From: Cycas panzhihuaensis
Taxonomy: Eukaryota > Cycadophyta
Assembly (NCBI GenBank): GCA_023213395.1
Contig: CM041465.1
Location: 150,233,741 to 150,297,740 of the forward strand
Reading direction: 5' to 3'
DNA length: 64,000 nucleotides
Shown in pieces: positions 11,901 through 24,145 of the stretch. Both the position numbers and the translations under genes were made by a program. Position 1 is the first letter of the stretch. Every line of letters starts with the position of its first letter. Under the pieces are notes generated by a model, which did not search any database, was not told the DNA's origin, and saw only the letters and a list, made by a program, of their open reading frames with translations.

Positions 11901-12840
11901 AAGAGAATGACATAAATCAATAAGTTAAAGGCTCAATTAGCTAGGATGTTTGATATGAAGGATCTAGGAGCTATAAAATAAATCTTAGATATGGAGATAC
12001 ATAGAGATAGGAAAAATGGTAAGCTATGGTTATTACAACAGAAATATGTGGAGAATATGCTAACCAGGCTTGGTATGGCAAATGTGAAACCAGTGAGTAT
12101 CTCATTGGATTCCCATTTCAAACTTTTTTTGAGTATGAGTCCTAGTAATGAAGAAGAAAAGGATATATGTCTCATGTTCCTTATACTAGTGTAGTAGGAA
12201 GTTTGATGTATGCCATGGTATGTACAAGACCTGACATTTCACATGTAGTCAGTGTAGTTAGCACGTTTATAGAAAATCTAGGAAAAATGAATATTGGGCA
12301 GCAATGAAATGGGTGCTTTGGTATTTCAAAGGCACAAGTGAAAATTGCATCACCTTTGGAGGTATAGGTAATTAAGTTTGTGGATATGTTGATTTAGACT
12401 TTGTAGGATATTTAGATAAGAGAAGGTCTACTTCAGGTTATATATGCACTCTTGTAAATGGTTCAGTTAGTTGGATGTCAAAATTATAGAGCACAATTGC
12501 ATTATCAACTATAAAAGATGAATATCTTGATGTAGCACATGCTTGTAAAGAAGCAATCTGGTTATAGGGTCTATTAGTTGATCTTGGAAGGAAACAGGAA
12601 AAGGTAAAGGTATTTTATGACAGTCAAAGTACCATTTACTTAGCAAAAAATCTAGCTTATCATAGTAGGATAAAGCATATTACTCTTAAGTACCATTTTG
12701 TTAGATAGGTTATGAATGCAGGTGGAGTGGCACTTGAGAAGGTTAATACAAAATAGAATTGTATTGATATATTCACAAAAGCAATACTATTAGAGAAGTT
12801 CAAATGGTATTTGACTTCTCTTGGTTTACAAAAAATGTGA
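8920..12840 (+). pseudogene. Copia gag-pol polyprotein, degraded
   Basis: It would encode the capsid and replication enzymes of the element. Gag starts at 8920 (KFEVEKFNGKNNFELWK) and runs to about 9390. A nucleocapsid knuckle near 9610 has lost its first spacing to a stop and its last Cys to Phe. The protease motif LDSGASHHV is at about 9780. The integrase has its pre-integrase H-C region (LWHRFGHMSERGL, about 10170) and a core with HLDVWGP, IDDY and TSYTPQQNG (10350-10640). The RT (11320-12060) shows WVFKKK, ARLVAKGF and LYGLKQ, but the YVDD box reads YVDS. The RNase H (12200-12750) has RPDIS and STSGY. Stops are frequent, mostly TAG at former CAG or TGG codons. Confidence 0.9.
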
Positions 12841-12878
12841 TGAATGGTCCAGGAAAGGTATCAAATAAATTATTTTCA

Positions 12879-12888
12879 AAGTGAAGAT
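12879..12888 (+). promoter_or_regulatory. Polypurine tract of Tnt1-like element
   Basis: AAGTGAAGAT, directly before the TG of the 3' LTR, where plus-strand DNA synthesis is primed. Confidence 0.7.
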
Positions 12889-13553
12889 TGTTAGATAATA
12901 TGATAATAATATTTTTTAGGCTAAAATTTTGACAGATTAGCAGCACAGTTTTTTCTCCCAAACTTCCTTGAGGGGTTTTAAAGGGGGCGAGAGCCCCCCT
13001 TGGCTTGGCGGGGGGGGAGGTGTGAGGGTTAGAATGCCCTCCACAAAGAGGGGGTTCAGGGGTGATAGCCCCTAACCCAAAAAGCTAGCACTAAAAAGCA
13101 TACTAAATTGTAAAGAGAATCAAGGTCATTCACTTAAAATGCCCTAGATTCTATAGTCAAGATTTGTGCCTTGTATGACTCTCTCATATAGCCTGATTTA
13201 GGGTATTTTTTTATTATGTTGATGGTGTTTGATATATTGGATGTACTATGAAGAGTTAGGTGACTAGTTGTTGTTGTTGTGAGCATTCTGTTATAGATTG
13301 TGTATATTTATCCATTCCTTAATAATAAAGATCAATACCTTTCCTGTGTGGATGATTCCCTAGCAAACTACTAGGGTTTTACCACGTTATATCAGGTGTA
13401 TATATGATGCTTGGCTTTCTTATTTATTTTCTTATATTATCTATGGTTTAAGAGCCTGCATGTTAAATTTTAGTTTCAATTCATGTAACTAGTTGCAAAA
13501 TAGTTTAGATCTTAGTGGTAGTTTCAGGTTTTTAGGACCTTATCTTCTCAACA
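12889..13553 (+). repeat. 3' LTR of Tnt1-like element
   Basis: 665 bp, about 80 bp longer than the 5' copy. The extra sequence lies around 13010-13100 and is G- and C-rich. At 12981-13001 it carries a near-perfect hairpin (GGGGGC, loop GAGA, GCCCCC). Differences from the 5' LTR are mostly transitions. Confidence 0.92.
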
Positions 13554-13558
13554 TAAAC

Positions 13559-14219
13559 AAGATATGAGAGTAAAGCTTGGAGGTAAGAATGAATAATGAC
13601 TCCCTCCTTGAGATTTTACCTTTTATTATTAAATGTGAACATTAGGATTATGATTTTCCTACCTAATGACATGAGCATAAAACATAAAGTGCATTTCACT
13701 AAGAGACTAATGCTAATAATATATCCTAAGATCATTCAACTAATCTACAGAAATGACCATGATACATTAACCTCTTTCAATCTATTTATAAATATCTCCT
13801 TCATATAAATTATTTATATATTATCTCATTAAGGAGTATAATTTTATGGTCTCTTCTATCTTTATGTAAGTTTTTATTAGTAAAATAAACCTACTTAATA
13901 ATGTATAAGCATCCATATCCACTTAGATTTGTCATATCCATTAGGAAAATATTTCCATTGTATATGTATTATTTGATTTAATATATTACAAATTCAAGTG
14001 TTGGACATTTGATGGTGCCCTTGGTAGATATCTTTGATCAATATTCATTGAGGTAATATCATAAGCACCATGTGTAATTTGATTTTTATGTACTCGCTAT
14101 CAATGGTACTAATACCATTATAGAAATCTAATGGTTGTAGACCCTCAACACTTACAACCTTAATCCTTATTAAATTTTCATCATTTTTAAAGATTCTAGA
14201 GATAAATCCCTAAACTATA
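13559..14219. other. AT-rich DNA, probable continuation of the split minus-strand LTR
   Basis: After the copia duplication the sequence should continue the LTR begun at 1928-1965 and 8226-8263. No protein-like frame is visible, and I could not fix the outer LTR end. Confidence 0.3.
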
Positions 14220-14990
14220 TAGCTACCAACAACCTTTAATAAAGTGGTGTTTACTAGCTAGATGTGCAAACTCCCTACTGCCAATAAGGGTCTCATCACT
14301 TGCATTAACAATATCCAAGTTGCTCACCCTGCCCCCTCCCACCTCCTCACCGAATATCACTATGTTCTCAATATGCTTCCTTCCTCTATTCCACCCTATA
14401 ATGGTTTTTATTATATCATGAATCCATAGAATCCTCATAGCCTTATTAGTTTATGTCTCCACTAAAGAAATTATTTTTAGAAAAATAAAATAAAATGTAT
14501 CACTCAGAAGTTTCTTGACCTCAACATTATTCATCTTAGAAAAATCCCTCATGTTGTTCTTATCATCCTTATTAGGAAAAGGATGTCTCCTTTTGAATTT
14601 GCATCAACTATCTCGAGCTTAATAAAATTATAATAAAAAATAAAATTTCTACCTTATGCATAGATGAAATTCTGGATAAAATTCATAGGGCTATAGTTTC
14701 TTTTTAAACTTGATCTCTACTTTAATTATTATCAAATTCTTATTTCCCCCTTGAACTATCTAAAAACTCTTTTTCCACACTTATCATAGTTACTTTGAAT
14801 TATAAGCAATGCATTTTAGCCTATGTAATGGACCTACAATATTCCAAACCTTGATGAACCATGTCTTTTCCCCTAACCCCACAAATTTATCATTGTTTTC
14901 TTTGATGACATCCCCATCTATAATAAGGATTAGGCCAAATATATACATCACTTAAGCTTCTCCTTAAAGCTCTTTCCCAATAATAATTAT
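14220..14990 (-). pseudogene. Unidentified coding relic
   Basis: I do not recognise this. On the minus strand one frame from about 14590 to 14223 reads for about 120 codons with a single stop, and includes SNLDIVNASDETLIGSREFA and HLASKHHFIKGCW. Another coding-like stretch lies at about 15000-14830 (NDKFVGLGEKTWFIKVW). The residue mix looks like degraded protein rather than random AT-rich sequence. It lies back to back with a plus-strand gypsy relic starting near 14990. It could be a transposon ORF or a host gene fragment. Confidence 0.35.
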
Positions 14991-15730
14991 ATCCTAAGGT
15001 TACTAAATATGAGTCTAGCCAATCCTAAGTTCAATAACTTGGCTACATTATATCTTAAGAAGGGATTATAGTCAACCCTACCAAAGTATATGCCATCACT
15101 GCATGGATTGAAACTACTTATCCCACCCAATTATGTTATTTCTTTGGTCTTACTAAATTTAATTATTGCATTATTAACCAGTATGCTTATTGGCCCCTAA
15201 CTAACCATGTTCATAAAGACTCATTCCAATGGCCTCCCAAAGTTGCCACCATGTTTGATCTTCTTAAAACTCTCATGACCTATACCCTAGTTCTCACCAT
15301 CATTAATTTTCACTCAATAACACTCCCTCAAGCATTAAAAAATCTAAAAGCTGAGTCTCATTTTTATGGCCCTTAGTGCATCCTTTAACAAATTAGAGAA
15401 GTTGCCTATATACTTAAGTTGCTCCCTAATTATAAAATTAATAATATTTTCCATGTGTCTTATCTCAAGCAACATCTTGGCTAAAACATAACCTCTCAAA
15501 CCACACTCTCTATTATTTTTTATGAACAAACCCCCATAATTCCACTAGGATTCATTTTCTATAGTCATCAATGTTACTTTTACAACCAGTTCATCATAGA
15601 AAACTTACCATAATAGGTTAGCTACTCTAAGGAAAAATCCACTTGGGAATTTGATGACCTTGATCATTAGTATCTACATCTTCTTAGCTTTGGGGACTTA
15701 AAATCTTAGGGAAGTGGAAATATTACATAG
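14990..15730 (+). pseudogene. Ty3/gypsy chromovirus pol with internal deletion
   Basis: The 5' half is the end of a reverse transcriptase: LGYIIS, VNPTKVYAI, then FFGLTKFNYCI and SFQWPP (15040-15300), matching the usual LGHIIS, FLGLTxYYRRF and F.W motifs. Directly after it come integrase C-terminal and chromodomain-region motifs: GEVAY-type REVAYILKLLP, NNIFHVSYLKQHLG, and STWEFDDL with a final GSGNIT (15350-15730). The RNase H and integrase core that should separate them, well over 1 kb, are missing. The junction lies near 15305-15335. Several stop codons are present. Confidence 0.8.
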
Positions 15731-16189
15731 CTAGCTCAATTGTGGGACCTAACCACTAACACATATGACTATGTGACCTAGTTATTAGTGGTATCTTTTA
15801 ACATTTATGTGAGCACTACATACCTTTACCAATAGCATTCATATAAGAGGCCTCCCTTATCTATATAAGGCCTCATAGAATGATAAGAGGTATCTTCTTA
15901 TGCTTTGTCTATTTATATTTGGGTGTATTTCAATGTAACCTTTTGGTATTCTATTTTGTATTATGATATCTTTTAGTGAAAAAAGAAAAACACTCCATCC
16001 TTCATCTTATTGTGCTTTTTGAAGTTTATTTACTGGCGATATTTAAGGTAGATCTATTCAATAGAATTTAGGTTTATGACATCACTAAAGAAAAGTCACT
16101 AAAAGCCTATAAAAATAATCCTTATATACTTAAAAGTCATACTATAGTATGGACTTAAATTTATACATAATAGCAACTTCAAGTTATAG
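15731..16189 (+). mobile_element. Probable gypsy 3' LTR remnant
   Basis: This follows the gypsy pol end, where the 3' LTR is expected. It contains a TATATAAGG box near 15861-15870 and a T-rich transcript-end-like stretch. I could not fix its borders or find a partner copy. Confidence 0.35.
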
Positions 16190-16656
16190 GGATTTATAGA
16201 TTCTAGTTTAAGTAGATGTGTAGATGATAAGTGGTTTATTTCTAATTGCTATTTTAGTTTGAGATCTATTGTAATGACTTGGAGTAGCAAGAAACAATCC
16301 AATATTACTCTTTCCTTGATTAAAATAGAGTACAAGATTACATTTGCAACAATTACAAAAGTGATCCAATTATGACTAATTCTTAGGGATATGGACCTAT
16401 ACTAACAAGAAGTAATTAAGTTACATTGTAATAGAGTACACTTAAGATTGCAAAAAGTTTTGTGTTCCATGCTCATACCAAACATATGGAGGTATGCCAT
16501 CATTTTATTAGAGAACTAATCTAAAATAGAATCATTGAGATGGTGTATGAGCCTATAGAAAAATAATTAGTTGACATCTTTGCCAAGCCACTTACTTAAG
16601 ATAAATTTTATATATTAAAAGATCGTTTAGATGTTAGGACAAATAATGTAAATATT
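16190..16656 (+). pseudogene. Copia RNase H, 3' end of pol
   Basis: A degraded RNase H that would remove the RNA strand during copying. Motifs in order: CVDDK, MTWSSKKQSNITLSLIKIEY (near 16275-16330), a relic of the HTKHIE.HHFIRE motif (near 16480-16520) and LVDIFAKPLT (near 16570). These are the standard final motifs of copia pol. The part upstream of 16190 is lost or unrecognisable. Confidence 0.75.
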
Positions 16657-16665
16657 AAGGGGAAG
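16657..16665 (+). promoter_or_regulatory. Polypurine tract of copia relic
   Basis: AAGGGGAAG, between the RNase H remnant and the LTR that begins at 16666. Confidence 0.7.
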
Positions 16666-17468
16666 TATTAAAGTATTTAATGTTCATAATTAGTTGTTCA
16701 AATTATAGAACTCCCTTTTTATGTTTTGTACAATTAGTTATTTTTTATTATTGTATTTTATTAATGAATCATGAAGGATACTTAATCATTCAACATATGT
16801 GTCAATCTTAGTTTGCATATAGGTTATTTGTTTTAGTGTTAATATACACACTAATGTATTTTAATTTTTTGAAGAGATGAAGATTAATATAATTATGCTT
16901 TTAAAACTAATTTTCTAAGTGTTGGTATAGTTATATCTCTTAGTTTAGATATTGGTTGCATACCAACTATTGGAATATTTAAAGTTTTTAAATATCTAAT
17001 ATTTAATGTAATATTCTAATCCCGCATAAAGCATTATTAAATTGGGAGAAAAACATAATTATTTATGTACCTTCCTATTAGAAGATGAAAAGGCTCAATT
17101 ATATAATAGTCTTATTATGAAGTGATTATACATATAAATGTGTGTATATACCACTTAAAAATTAGAGAAAGAGGAGTTTATTTAGAGATCTAATAAAGAG
17201 GAGCTATGTTCTAAACCTTCTCTCATGGATTTTCCCTCTTGGGTTTTCCATATATAACTTTGAGTATCTCCTGTGGTGATTTTTGGTAATCTTTGATAAT
17301 GTTTAATATTGTTATATGTTGATCTTGTATTATAATTTGTGTATATATTCCTCATGATTCATCATTATGTCTCATTAATTTACTTTTATAATTTTAACAT
17401 CATATATTAGAGGTTCTACTACATCCAAATAATTTAATATAGCATCAAAGTATTTAAAATTTTTAATA
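16666..17468 (+). repeat. Copia LTR flanked by PPT and PBS
   Basis: About 800 bp, starting TATTAAAG (a decayed TG) right after the polypurine tract and ending AATA (a decayed CA) right before a primer-binding site. It therefore has the 3' end of one element on its left and the 5' start of another on its right. A shared LTR of this kind is what recombination between two elements leaves. Confidence 0.55.
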
Positions 17469-17480
17469 TGGTGTCAAAGC
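17469..17480 (+). promoter_or_regulatory. Primer-binding site after shared LTR
   Basis: TGGTGTCAAAGC, a slightly decayed initiator-Met tRNA site, immediately after the LTR end. Confidence 0.65.
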
Positions 17481-18910
17481 TCCAGGGTTGTAAAAGATCT
17501 TATGGAGACTTGTGAAAGTTTTGCAGTAAAATGTAATTTGAAAGAGCTAATGATAGAGCTAATTTCTTGAGCTAGTAAGAGCCAGTTTGAGTCAGTTATA
17601 TTTAAGACATGTGACTAAGATTTTGGAATAAGTTAATGAAGATTTTAAATCAAAGCAGAAGATGGAATCTCTTGTTGGTAAGAATTTTGTATAGACATTT
17701 ATTTAACATGCTATGCACATTTTTTAGAACATGCAGGTTTAAACAAGTCCACTAAATATGATAAAGATGGAGAAGATGTCATTTCCAGTTGCATTCTTTT
17801 ATGTAATATGGCCCCTTACAAACATGGTTGATATTTTAAAAAACTAGTCATCTCACCAAAACCCATAATTAGCAGTGTAAAAATTAGATAAGTGGTGTTA
17901 ACATCTCTCTTACCCTGTTTCTTAATAATAAAAGTTTGAATCCACCTTTTGCTTATGGATTTTCTTCTAATCAATAGTATTTTTTTAGTAGTGGTTTTTC
18001 TTGTTGTTGAGAGAATAGTAAAAATAATAAATTTTTAAGAGTTTAAAAGTTTTATAGAGGTTCCACATATTTGTTATTGGAATAAGAATAAAAGAAGGTT
18101 TGAAAAATACTTTATGAAACATGAAGTTAGGGTATTACCAATTTACTTCTACCATTGATGAACTATTAAAGGACACCTCTTCTATTAAAGAAACTAGGGT
18201 TTGAATGATAAAGCAAATATAGGTGCTCAACAAGATATCATGCTAGTGCTAAATGAATCATTATTAGATACTAAAGAGTATTATATATGAATTATAAATG
18301 GTTTGTTATTAAATATGGTCTTAATATGAACTATAGATTATGACTTTACTAGCTAGAAAGGCTCCTATGATGATTTGATATGTAGAGAGATTGTTGCCTA
18401 TATAACATCATAAAAAAGATGCCCCATATGGAAGATAACAACTACCACAAAGACTAGCCCATGTAGAGTGTCATAGATATGTATTACTCAGTAATAAACA
18501 AACACAGATAAATTTGTAGGTTGGGAGAAATCATTGATATACATGATTATACCTATGCAAGGTTGAGAATAAATCATGGATCGACATAATATATGGAATT
18601 CCATAATAAAGAATTAGATTTTTCCTGCAAAATATACATAGAGGTTATAAGAGAATCAGCATAAAGTAGTCATCAAAGAATTCTTAAATTATAGATAACA
18701 TGATAGATGAAATAATTGCCCACAATAATATGGTAGTTTGGACACCCTAAAATAAATGTATAGAAAGATAAAGGTCCATTTGTTTATAAACCTGAGTAGA
18801 TATGGTTGCCATATGCTATAATGCCTTGCAAAGAAGATATAGCCACAAATAGTATCCAATAGGTAGAACAAATTACATACTCCTTTCATGTTGGCCAATA
18901 TAGTGACTCA
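17481..18910 (+). other. Copia leader-like DNA without recognised gene
   Basis: Sequence downstream of the PBS with no frame that I can tie to gag or pol. By position it is the 5' internal part of a copia element whose remaining sequence was lost or displaced. A short coding-like stretch near 18520-18660 is not recognisable. Confidence 0.35.
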
Positions 18911-20131
<1,221 letters not shown>

Positions 20132-21574
20132 GATCAATTCATAGTGAATTTATTTGTGTATTTGGAACCCAATGGAAGGTGAAATTTTTAGTAGATTCAA
20201 TAGAGTTTCAATAAAATAATCATCATAGATCAAAATATAAATGAAAAACCTAAATGGTGGACACAATTATGGTAAATATTATTTTTTGTAATGTTATGTC
20301 TACATTAAGTTATATTGAAATATATTTTAAAGTCTACCCAAGCCCCTTTCACAAAGTCGAGTAATCACATGGAGGTGTTCAAGTGATCAATAACTAAAGG
20401 AAAGGTGTTAAAGGTAATTTAAAGGATATTTTTATTTTTTAACAATATATTATCAGCTTTTTAAGTATAACTTTTGAAAATGGAGTTTGATTTTAAAACC
20501 ATCAATTACATTAGAAAGAGTATTTAGAGGCATTCAAAATGAGTTCTCACAAGGTATATTTTGGAGATTACATCATCACTATTTTAAACAATAAAGTTGA
20601 CCAGTTGATTTTAACATGATAAAAGTTATAATTTTTTAGAAGTTTAAAATATGATCTAGTATTTTATGAATATTTTAAAGGCTTGTGAGTGCTTCTAAAA
20701 ATAAATGGATGATTAATAATAAGTTTAAATTTAAATTTAGTTTAAAAGTGATATATTTAAGGCTTATTTATGATATTTTATAGCTTAAATTAACATTGTG
20801 GGAACTTCTTTGATATTGGATTTGATAATACATGCTAGATAAGATGATTAAAATTCCTCTTGGATATTTATCATAATTGGTATAATGAGGTGTACATCAC
20901 TAATCAAATAAAATTTGATATGGAATGATCATTTGATTTATTGTTAATAAGGAAACACCACATATTTTTAGATTTGTTGTAGAGAAGAATTTGTTATTTG
21001 TTGGGAGCTTGAGTTATTTCCACCTATTATGAGATATAAATAAGTCTTAAATATTGATTATTTTAGCAACAAAATCAATTGTTAAGGAGTCGAGTTAATA
21101 TATTTTTTCCAATCAGAAATATAACATTCCATGTATGATAAGAAGCATGAGAACATATTTTTTATATTAGTTCATTACAACTAACTTGACTTGGCCAAGT
21201 GGCATTCCTTATTCTTAGAGTTTATTTGTTTAGTTCTATTTGTTAATAAGACTAATTGGTTGTCAAATAAAAGTTGCAAAAGATATATGTAGAAGTATCA
21301 ATGGAGGTAGCACACAAATCTTCTTGTATGCAAGAGTTGAGACAGATTCATGCTACTCTTGTATAGCATATTGGCTTAATAACTAATGTTGTTTTATTAT
21401 TTTATTTTATTTAATTGATAAATTACGTACAAGAGAAACTTCTTATAGAACTATTAATTATAGAGAGTAATTACCCATGCATTTCTATAAATGGTTGTTA
21501 TTTCATATGATATTAGTAATCATTTTGGTTCATGAGATTTTGAGTTGATAGTGTTGGTTATTATAGCTTTATGG
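20132..21574. other. AT-rich DNA, nothing recognised
   Basis: No reading frame of note, no LTR edge, and no repeat match that I could see within the window. Probably old decayed transposon or intergenic sequence. Confidence 0.5.
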
Positions 21575-21889
21575 TGTTAGAATAATGTCCATTATACTCA
21601 ATGCATGTGCAATTGGACATCGAGAACCAGCGGGCCACCACTAGCCATCTTCGAGCCACCACAAGTCATCCTCAAGCCAACAAGATAAGTTTATACTTTA
21701 ATTTATTATTTTTTTAAGTTTTGAACTAATGGTTGGGTAGAGGCAGACTCCTGCCTCCCCACATCTATAAATATTCTGGGTGTACCACCAAGGTATTTTT
21801 CAACACTACCATCAATTATTTAGAGAATTGTTCTAATGTTTTGACTATGGATTAATATATATTAATCTACTCTATCCTCTACGTTCTCA
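21575..21889 (+). repeat. 5' LTR of long-leader copia element (copy 1)
   Basis: 315 bp, TGTTAGAATAATG to TTCTCA. It aligns with the LTR at 55971-56265: both share the start, an imperfect GAGGCAG/CTGCCTC hairpin, a TATAAATA box, the following GGGTGTA and GTATTTTT motifs, and the TCTCA end. The 3' LTR of this copy was not found. Confidence 0.85.
21740..21773 (+). promoter_or_regulatory. Hairpin and TATA box of copy 1 LTR
   Basis: GAGGCAG-ACTC-CTGCCTC (21740-21757) is followed after eight bases by TATAAATA (21766-21773). The same pair occurs in the copy B LTR (56118-56153), where the stem core GAGGCA/TGCCTC is kept although the loop has changed. Confidence 0.6.
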
Positions 21890-21891
21890 TT

Positions 21892-21903
21892 TGGTATCAG
21901 AGT
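21892..21903 (+). promoter_or_regulatory. Primer-binding site, copy 1
   Basis: TGGTATCAGAGT, an initiator-Met tRNA site with one final mismatch, two T bases after the LTR end. Confidence 0.88.
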
Positions 21904-23737
21904 GAGCTCACGACAAGTCTAACGTTCTATTTTTATCAATTTTTAATATTATTTTAATAGTTTATATAGTAGTTTGTTGAATTTTTTTATTATTTTCATT
22001 TGTAAGCTTTAATTCTTCAAAGTTTCTCTAGTTTCTTGTAGCCATTAGTGTCGTACACAACCTATCACATATTTAGAGTGTTTATACCTTCATTTCATCA
22101 AGTTTTATAAAGTTTTCTATCACTTTTATCAGTTTTTTTTAGGCTCCTACCTCCTTCTTGAGCTTCCTCGGGCTAGTGCTCTCTCCTCAATGCATGAAAC
22201 TATATCATATGACTGCTCATTAAAATCCTTAATAAGCTAGCTTCATAACATAACTGATAAATTAAAAATCTGTTGCTTCTACATAGTGATCTCCTAAAAG
22301 ATCAGCTACTCATTCTAGCCAATGAAACCGCACTGCTCCTCTTCTTGTTTACTTGTTTCTCCTTCATTTTTCATCAAATCTCTTTTGTAGTAGGAGTGTA
22401 AGCCTACTAATAGCTAAATGAAGTAGTCTTCAACTATTTTTATACTCTCTGTAGACCGTACAATCTCCCAGTACTTATGCACCCTCCACAGCCTTTATTC
22501 AATAAAAATGATTGTTTAAAATCACTTTTCTCTAAATTTTTTCCCTTGAATCCTTTGCAAGCCCTATCGCAAGCCCCCCATCTAATATCAAGTGAAATTT
22601 TGTTTGTCTTCATCAATTTTTAATTGAGTTTATCTACATAGAGTCACTTACTTTTGTGTAGGTCATATAAACTCAAAAAAAATAATTTTTGTTTATTTTT
22701 AAACCTTAGTAAGGATTAATTATACTATATTTCATATTTTTTAAAGTCTGCCCCCTTATCTCTTATAGCCCCATTCACTAGTTTAAGCCATATAACCTCC
22801 ATCTTCAATATTGAAAAGGGCCCTTTTTCATTTAAAAATTAAGTATTTATTGATATTTCTTCAATCTGAAAGGAACTGACTATTTTATATAGCTCATTGG
22901 TGTTTGTTAGCCCCCTGCATAGCCCAACAAGTGGTTTCATTCATAATTTAGGTGACCAGTAGCCTTAAGTCAAAGGGGCTTAACCCCTTCCCCCTAATTT
23001 ATTTTGTTTCCCTAAAGAGGTCCTATCATAGTTTCTATTATAACTTTTGATCCAAGAGTCTATGTTTTGAATGGTTGGATTTATCAAAAAGGTATTTCAA
23101 TTATCTATGTATTGAAGTGGGTTTTAATAAGATTTAAAGTTATTTTATAGGGTTTTGAGGTTGATAAAGCTAAGGCTTTTGATTGACCCTAGTTTAACTT
23201 AGTTTCAAATATTTTAAGTTATTTTTTCATTATAACTTGGCATACTTACATATATCAAGTTGTTAATATATTATTGACAGTTTTTTATCTATTTTAGAAG
23301 CTCACAACTGAATTTTATAACTATTTAGCCGTACTTTAGCCTCTTAAAAGGAAGGAGCCCTTTTAGAAATAAATGCTTCAAACTGATGCACTCAAACTCT
23401 TTATAACTCTATTCTAAATCTGTTACTTTATTTTTTAGCTAATAAACTTAACCATAGTACTTATTTAAAAGTATATTTTCTACTCATTTAAGGTTATCTT
23501 GCCTCTTTAAAGCATTCACTTAAAAGTGCATTCAAGGTCAAACAAAGGAGAATATTTCAAGATTACATTCAAAGCATACTTTGCATTTTGTTATAGTTTA
23601 AAAAGGGTGCATACAACAACATACTTATTACTCATTTATCCTTAACTCATTCATCTATATAGTGAAATGAATAGAATGTCCATTTTTCTCTCTTTTAGAT
23701 CTTTATTAATCAATCAAGGTTCATCTAAAGGTGCATT
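21904..23737 (+). other. Noncoding leader of copy 1, first part
   Basis: The leader between PBS and gag, broken at 23737 by another element and continued at 28756-29658, about 2.75 kb in total. It aligns with the copy B leader (56280-59024). For example the CAAAGGGGCTTAAC motif near 22972 matches 57498, and CAAGGTCAAAC-type sequence near 23533 matches about 58050. No gene-like ORF is present. Its last five bases (GCATT, 23733-23737) are the duplication of the inserted element. Confidence 0.75.
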
Positions 23738-24133
23738 TGTTAGAGTATAGTGTTTAATATTGTATGGTTAAGTAAAGTGTGTCCTAGAATTAATAGTCAT
23801 AGTCCTAAATCTTAGAGTCCAAGAGTCATCTATCATTATAATATTGTGTGGGAAGATAGAAGCTTATTGGTCAAGTTAGTTGGTGTAATGTCTTTTGTCA
23901 AGGTAAAGGTATTTGTCCCACATATATTACATGTCTTGTATGGTCTCCTGCCTATTTTGTATATAAAGGTAGTTGAGGTAGTATATGTCACAAGGTAATC
24001 ATTAAGGCTCATATTGAGCCTATGGTGCTTTGGTATGCTTATGTATTTTGATCGCATTGGGTTATTATAATTTGATCTTTGTTCATTGATTAATGATGTT
24101 GGTGATGAATACTTTCCATGTTATAATTTAACA
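23738..24133 (+). repeat. 5' LTR of non-autonomous element
   Basis: TGTTAGAGTATAG to ATTTAACA, with a TATATAAAGG TATA box near 23960. It pairs with 28355-28750 without length difference. Confidence 0.95.
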
Positions 24134-24145
24134 TGGTATCAGAGC
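24134..24145 (+). promoter_or_regulatory. Primer-binding site of non-autonomous element
   Basis: TGGTATCAGAGC, a perfect initiator-Met tRNA site, directly after the LTR. Confidence 0.92.

Larger units (their letters stand above)
8264..13553 (+). mobile_element. Full-length Tnt1-like Ty1/copia retrotransposon
   Basis: A complete 5.3 kb element: 5' LTR (8264-8847), PBS, one gag-pol reading region, polypurine tract and 3' LTR (12889-13553). Both LTRs begin TGTTAG and end CAACA. The flanks are GAAAC (8259-8263) and TAAAC (13554-13558), a five-base duplication with one mismatch. The protease-integrase-RT-RNase H order makes it Ty1/copia, and the gag N-terminus and PBS resemble the Tnt1/Tork group. 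Many stop codons and a lost RT Asp show it is dead. Confidence 0.93.
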
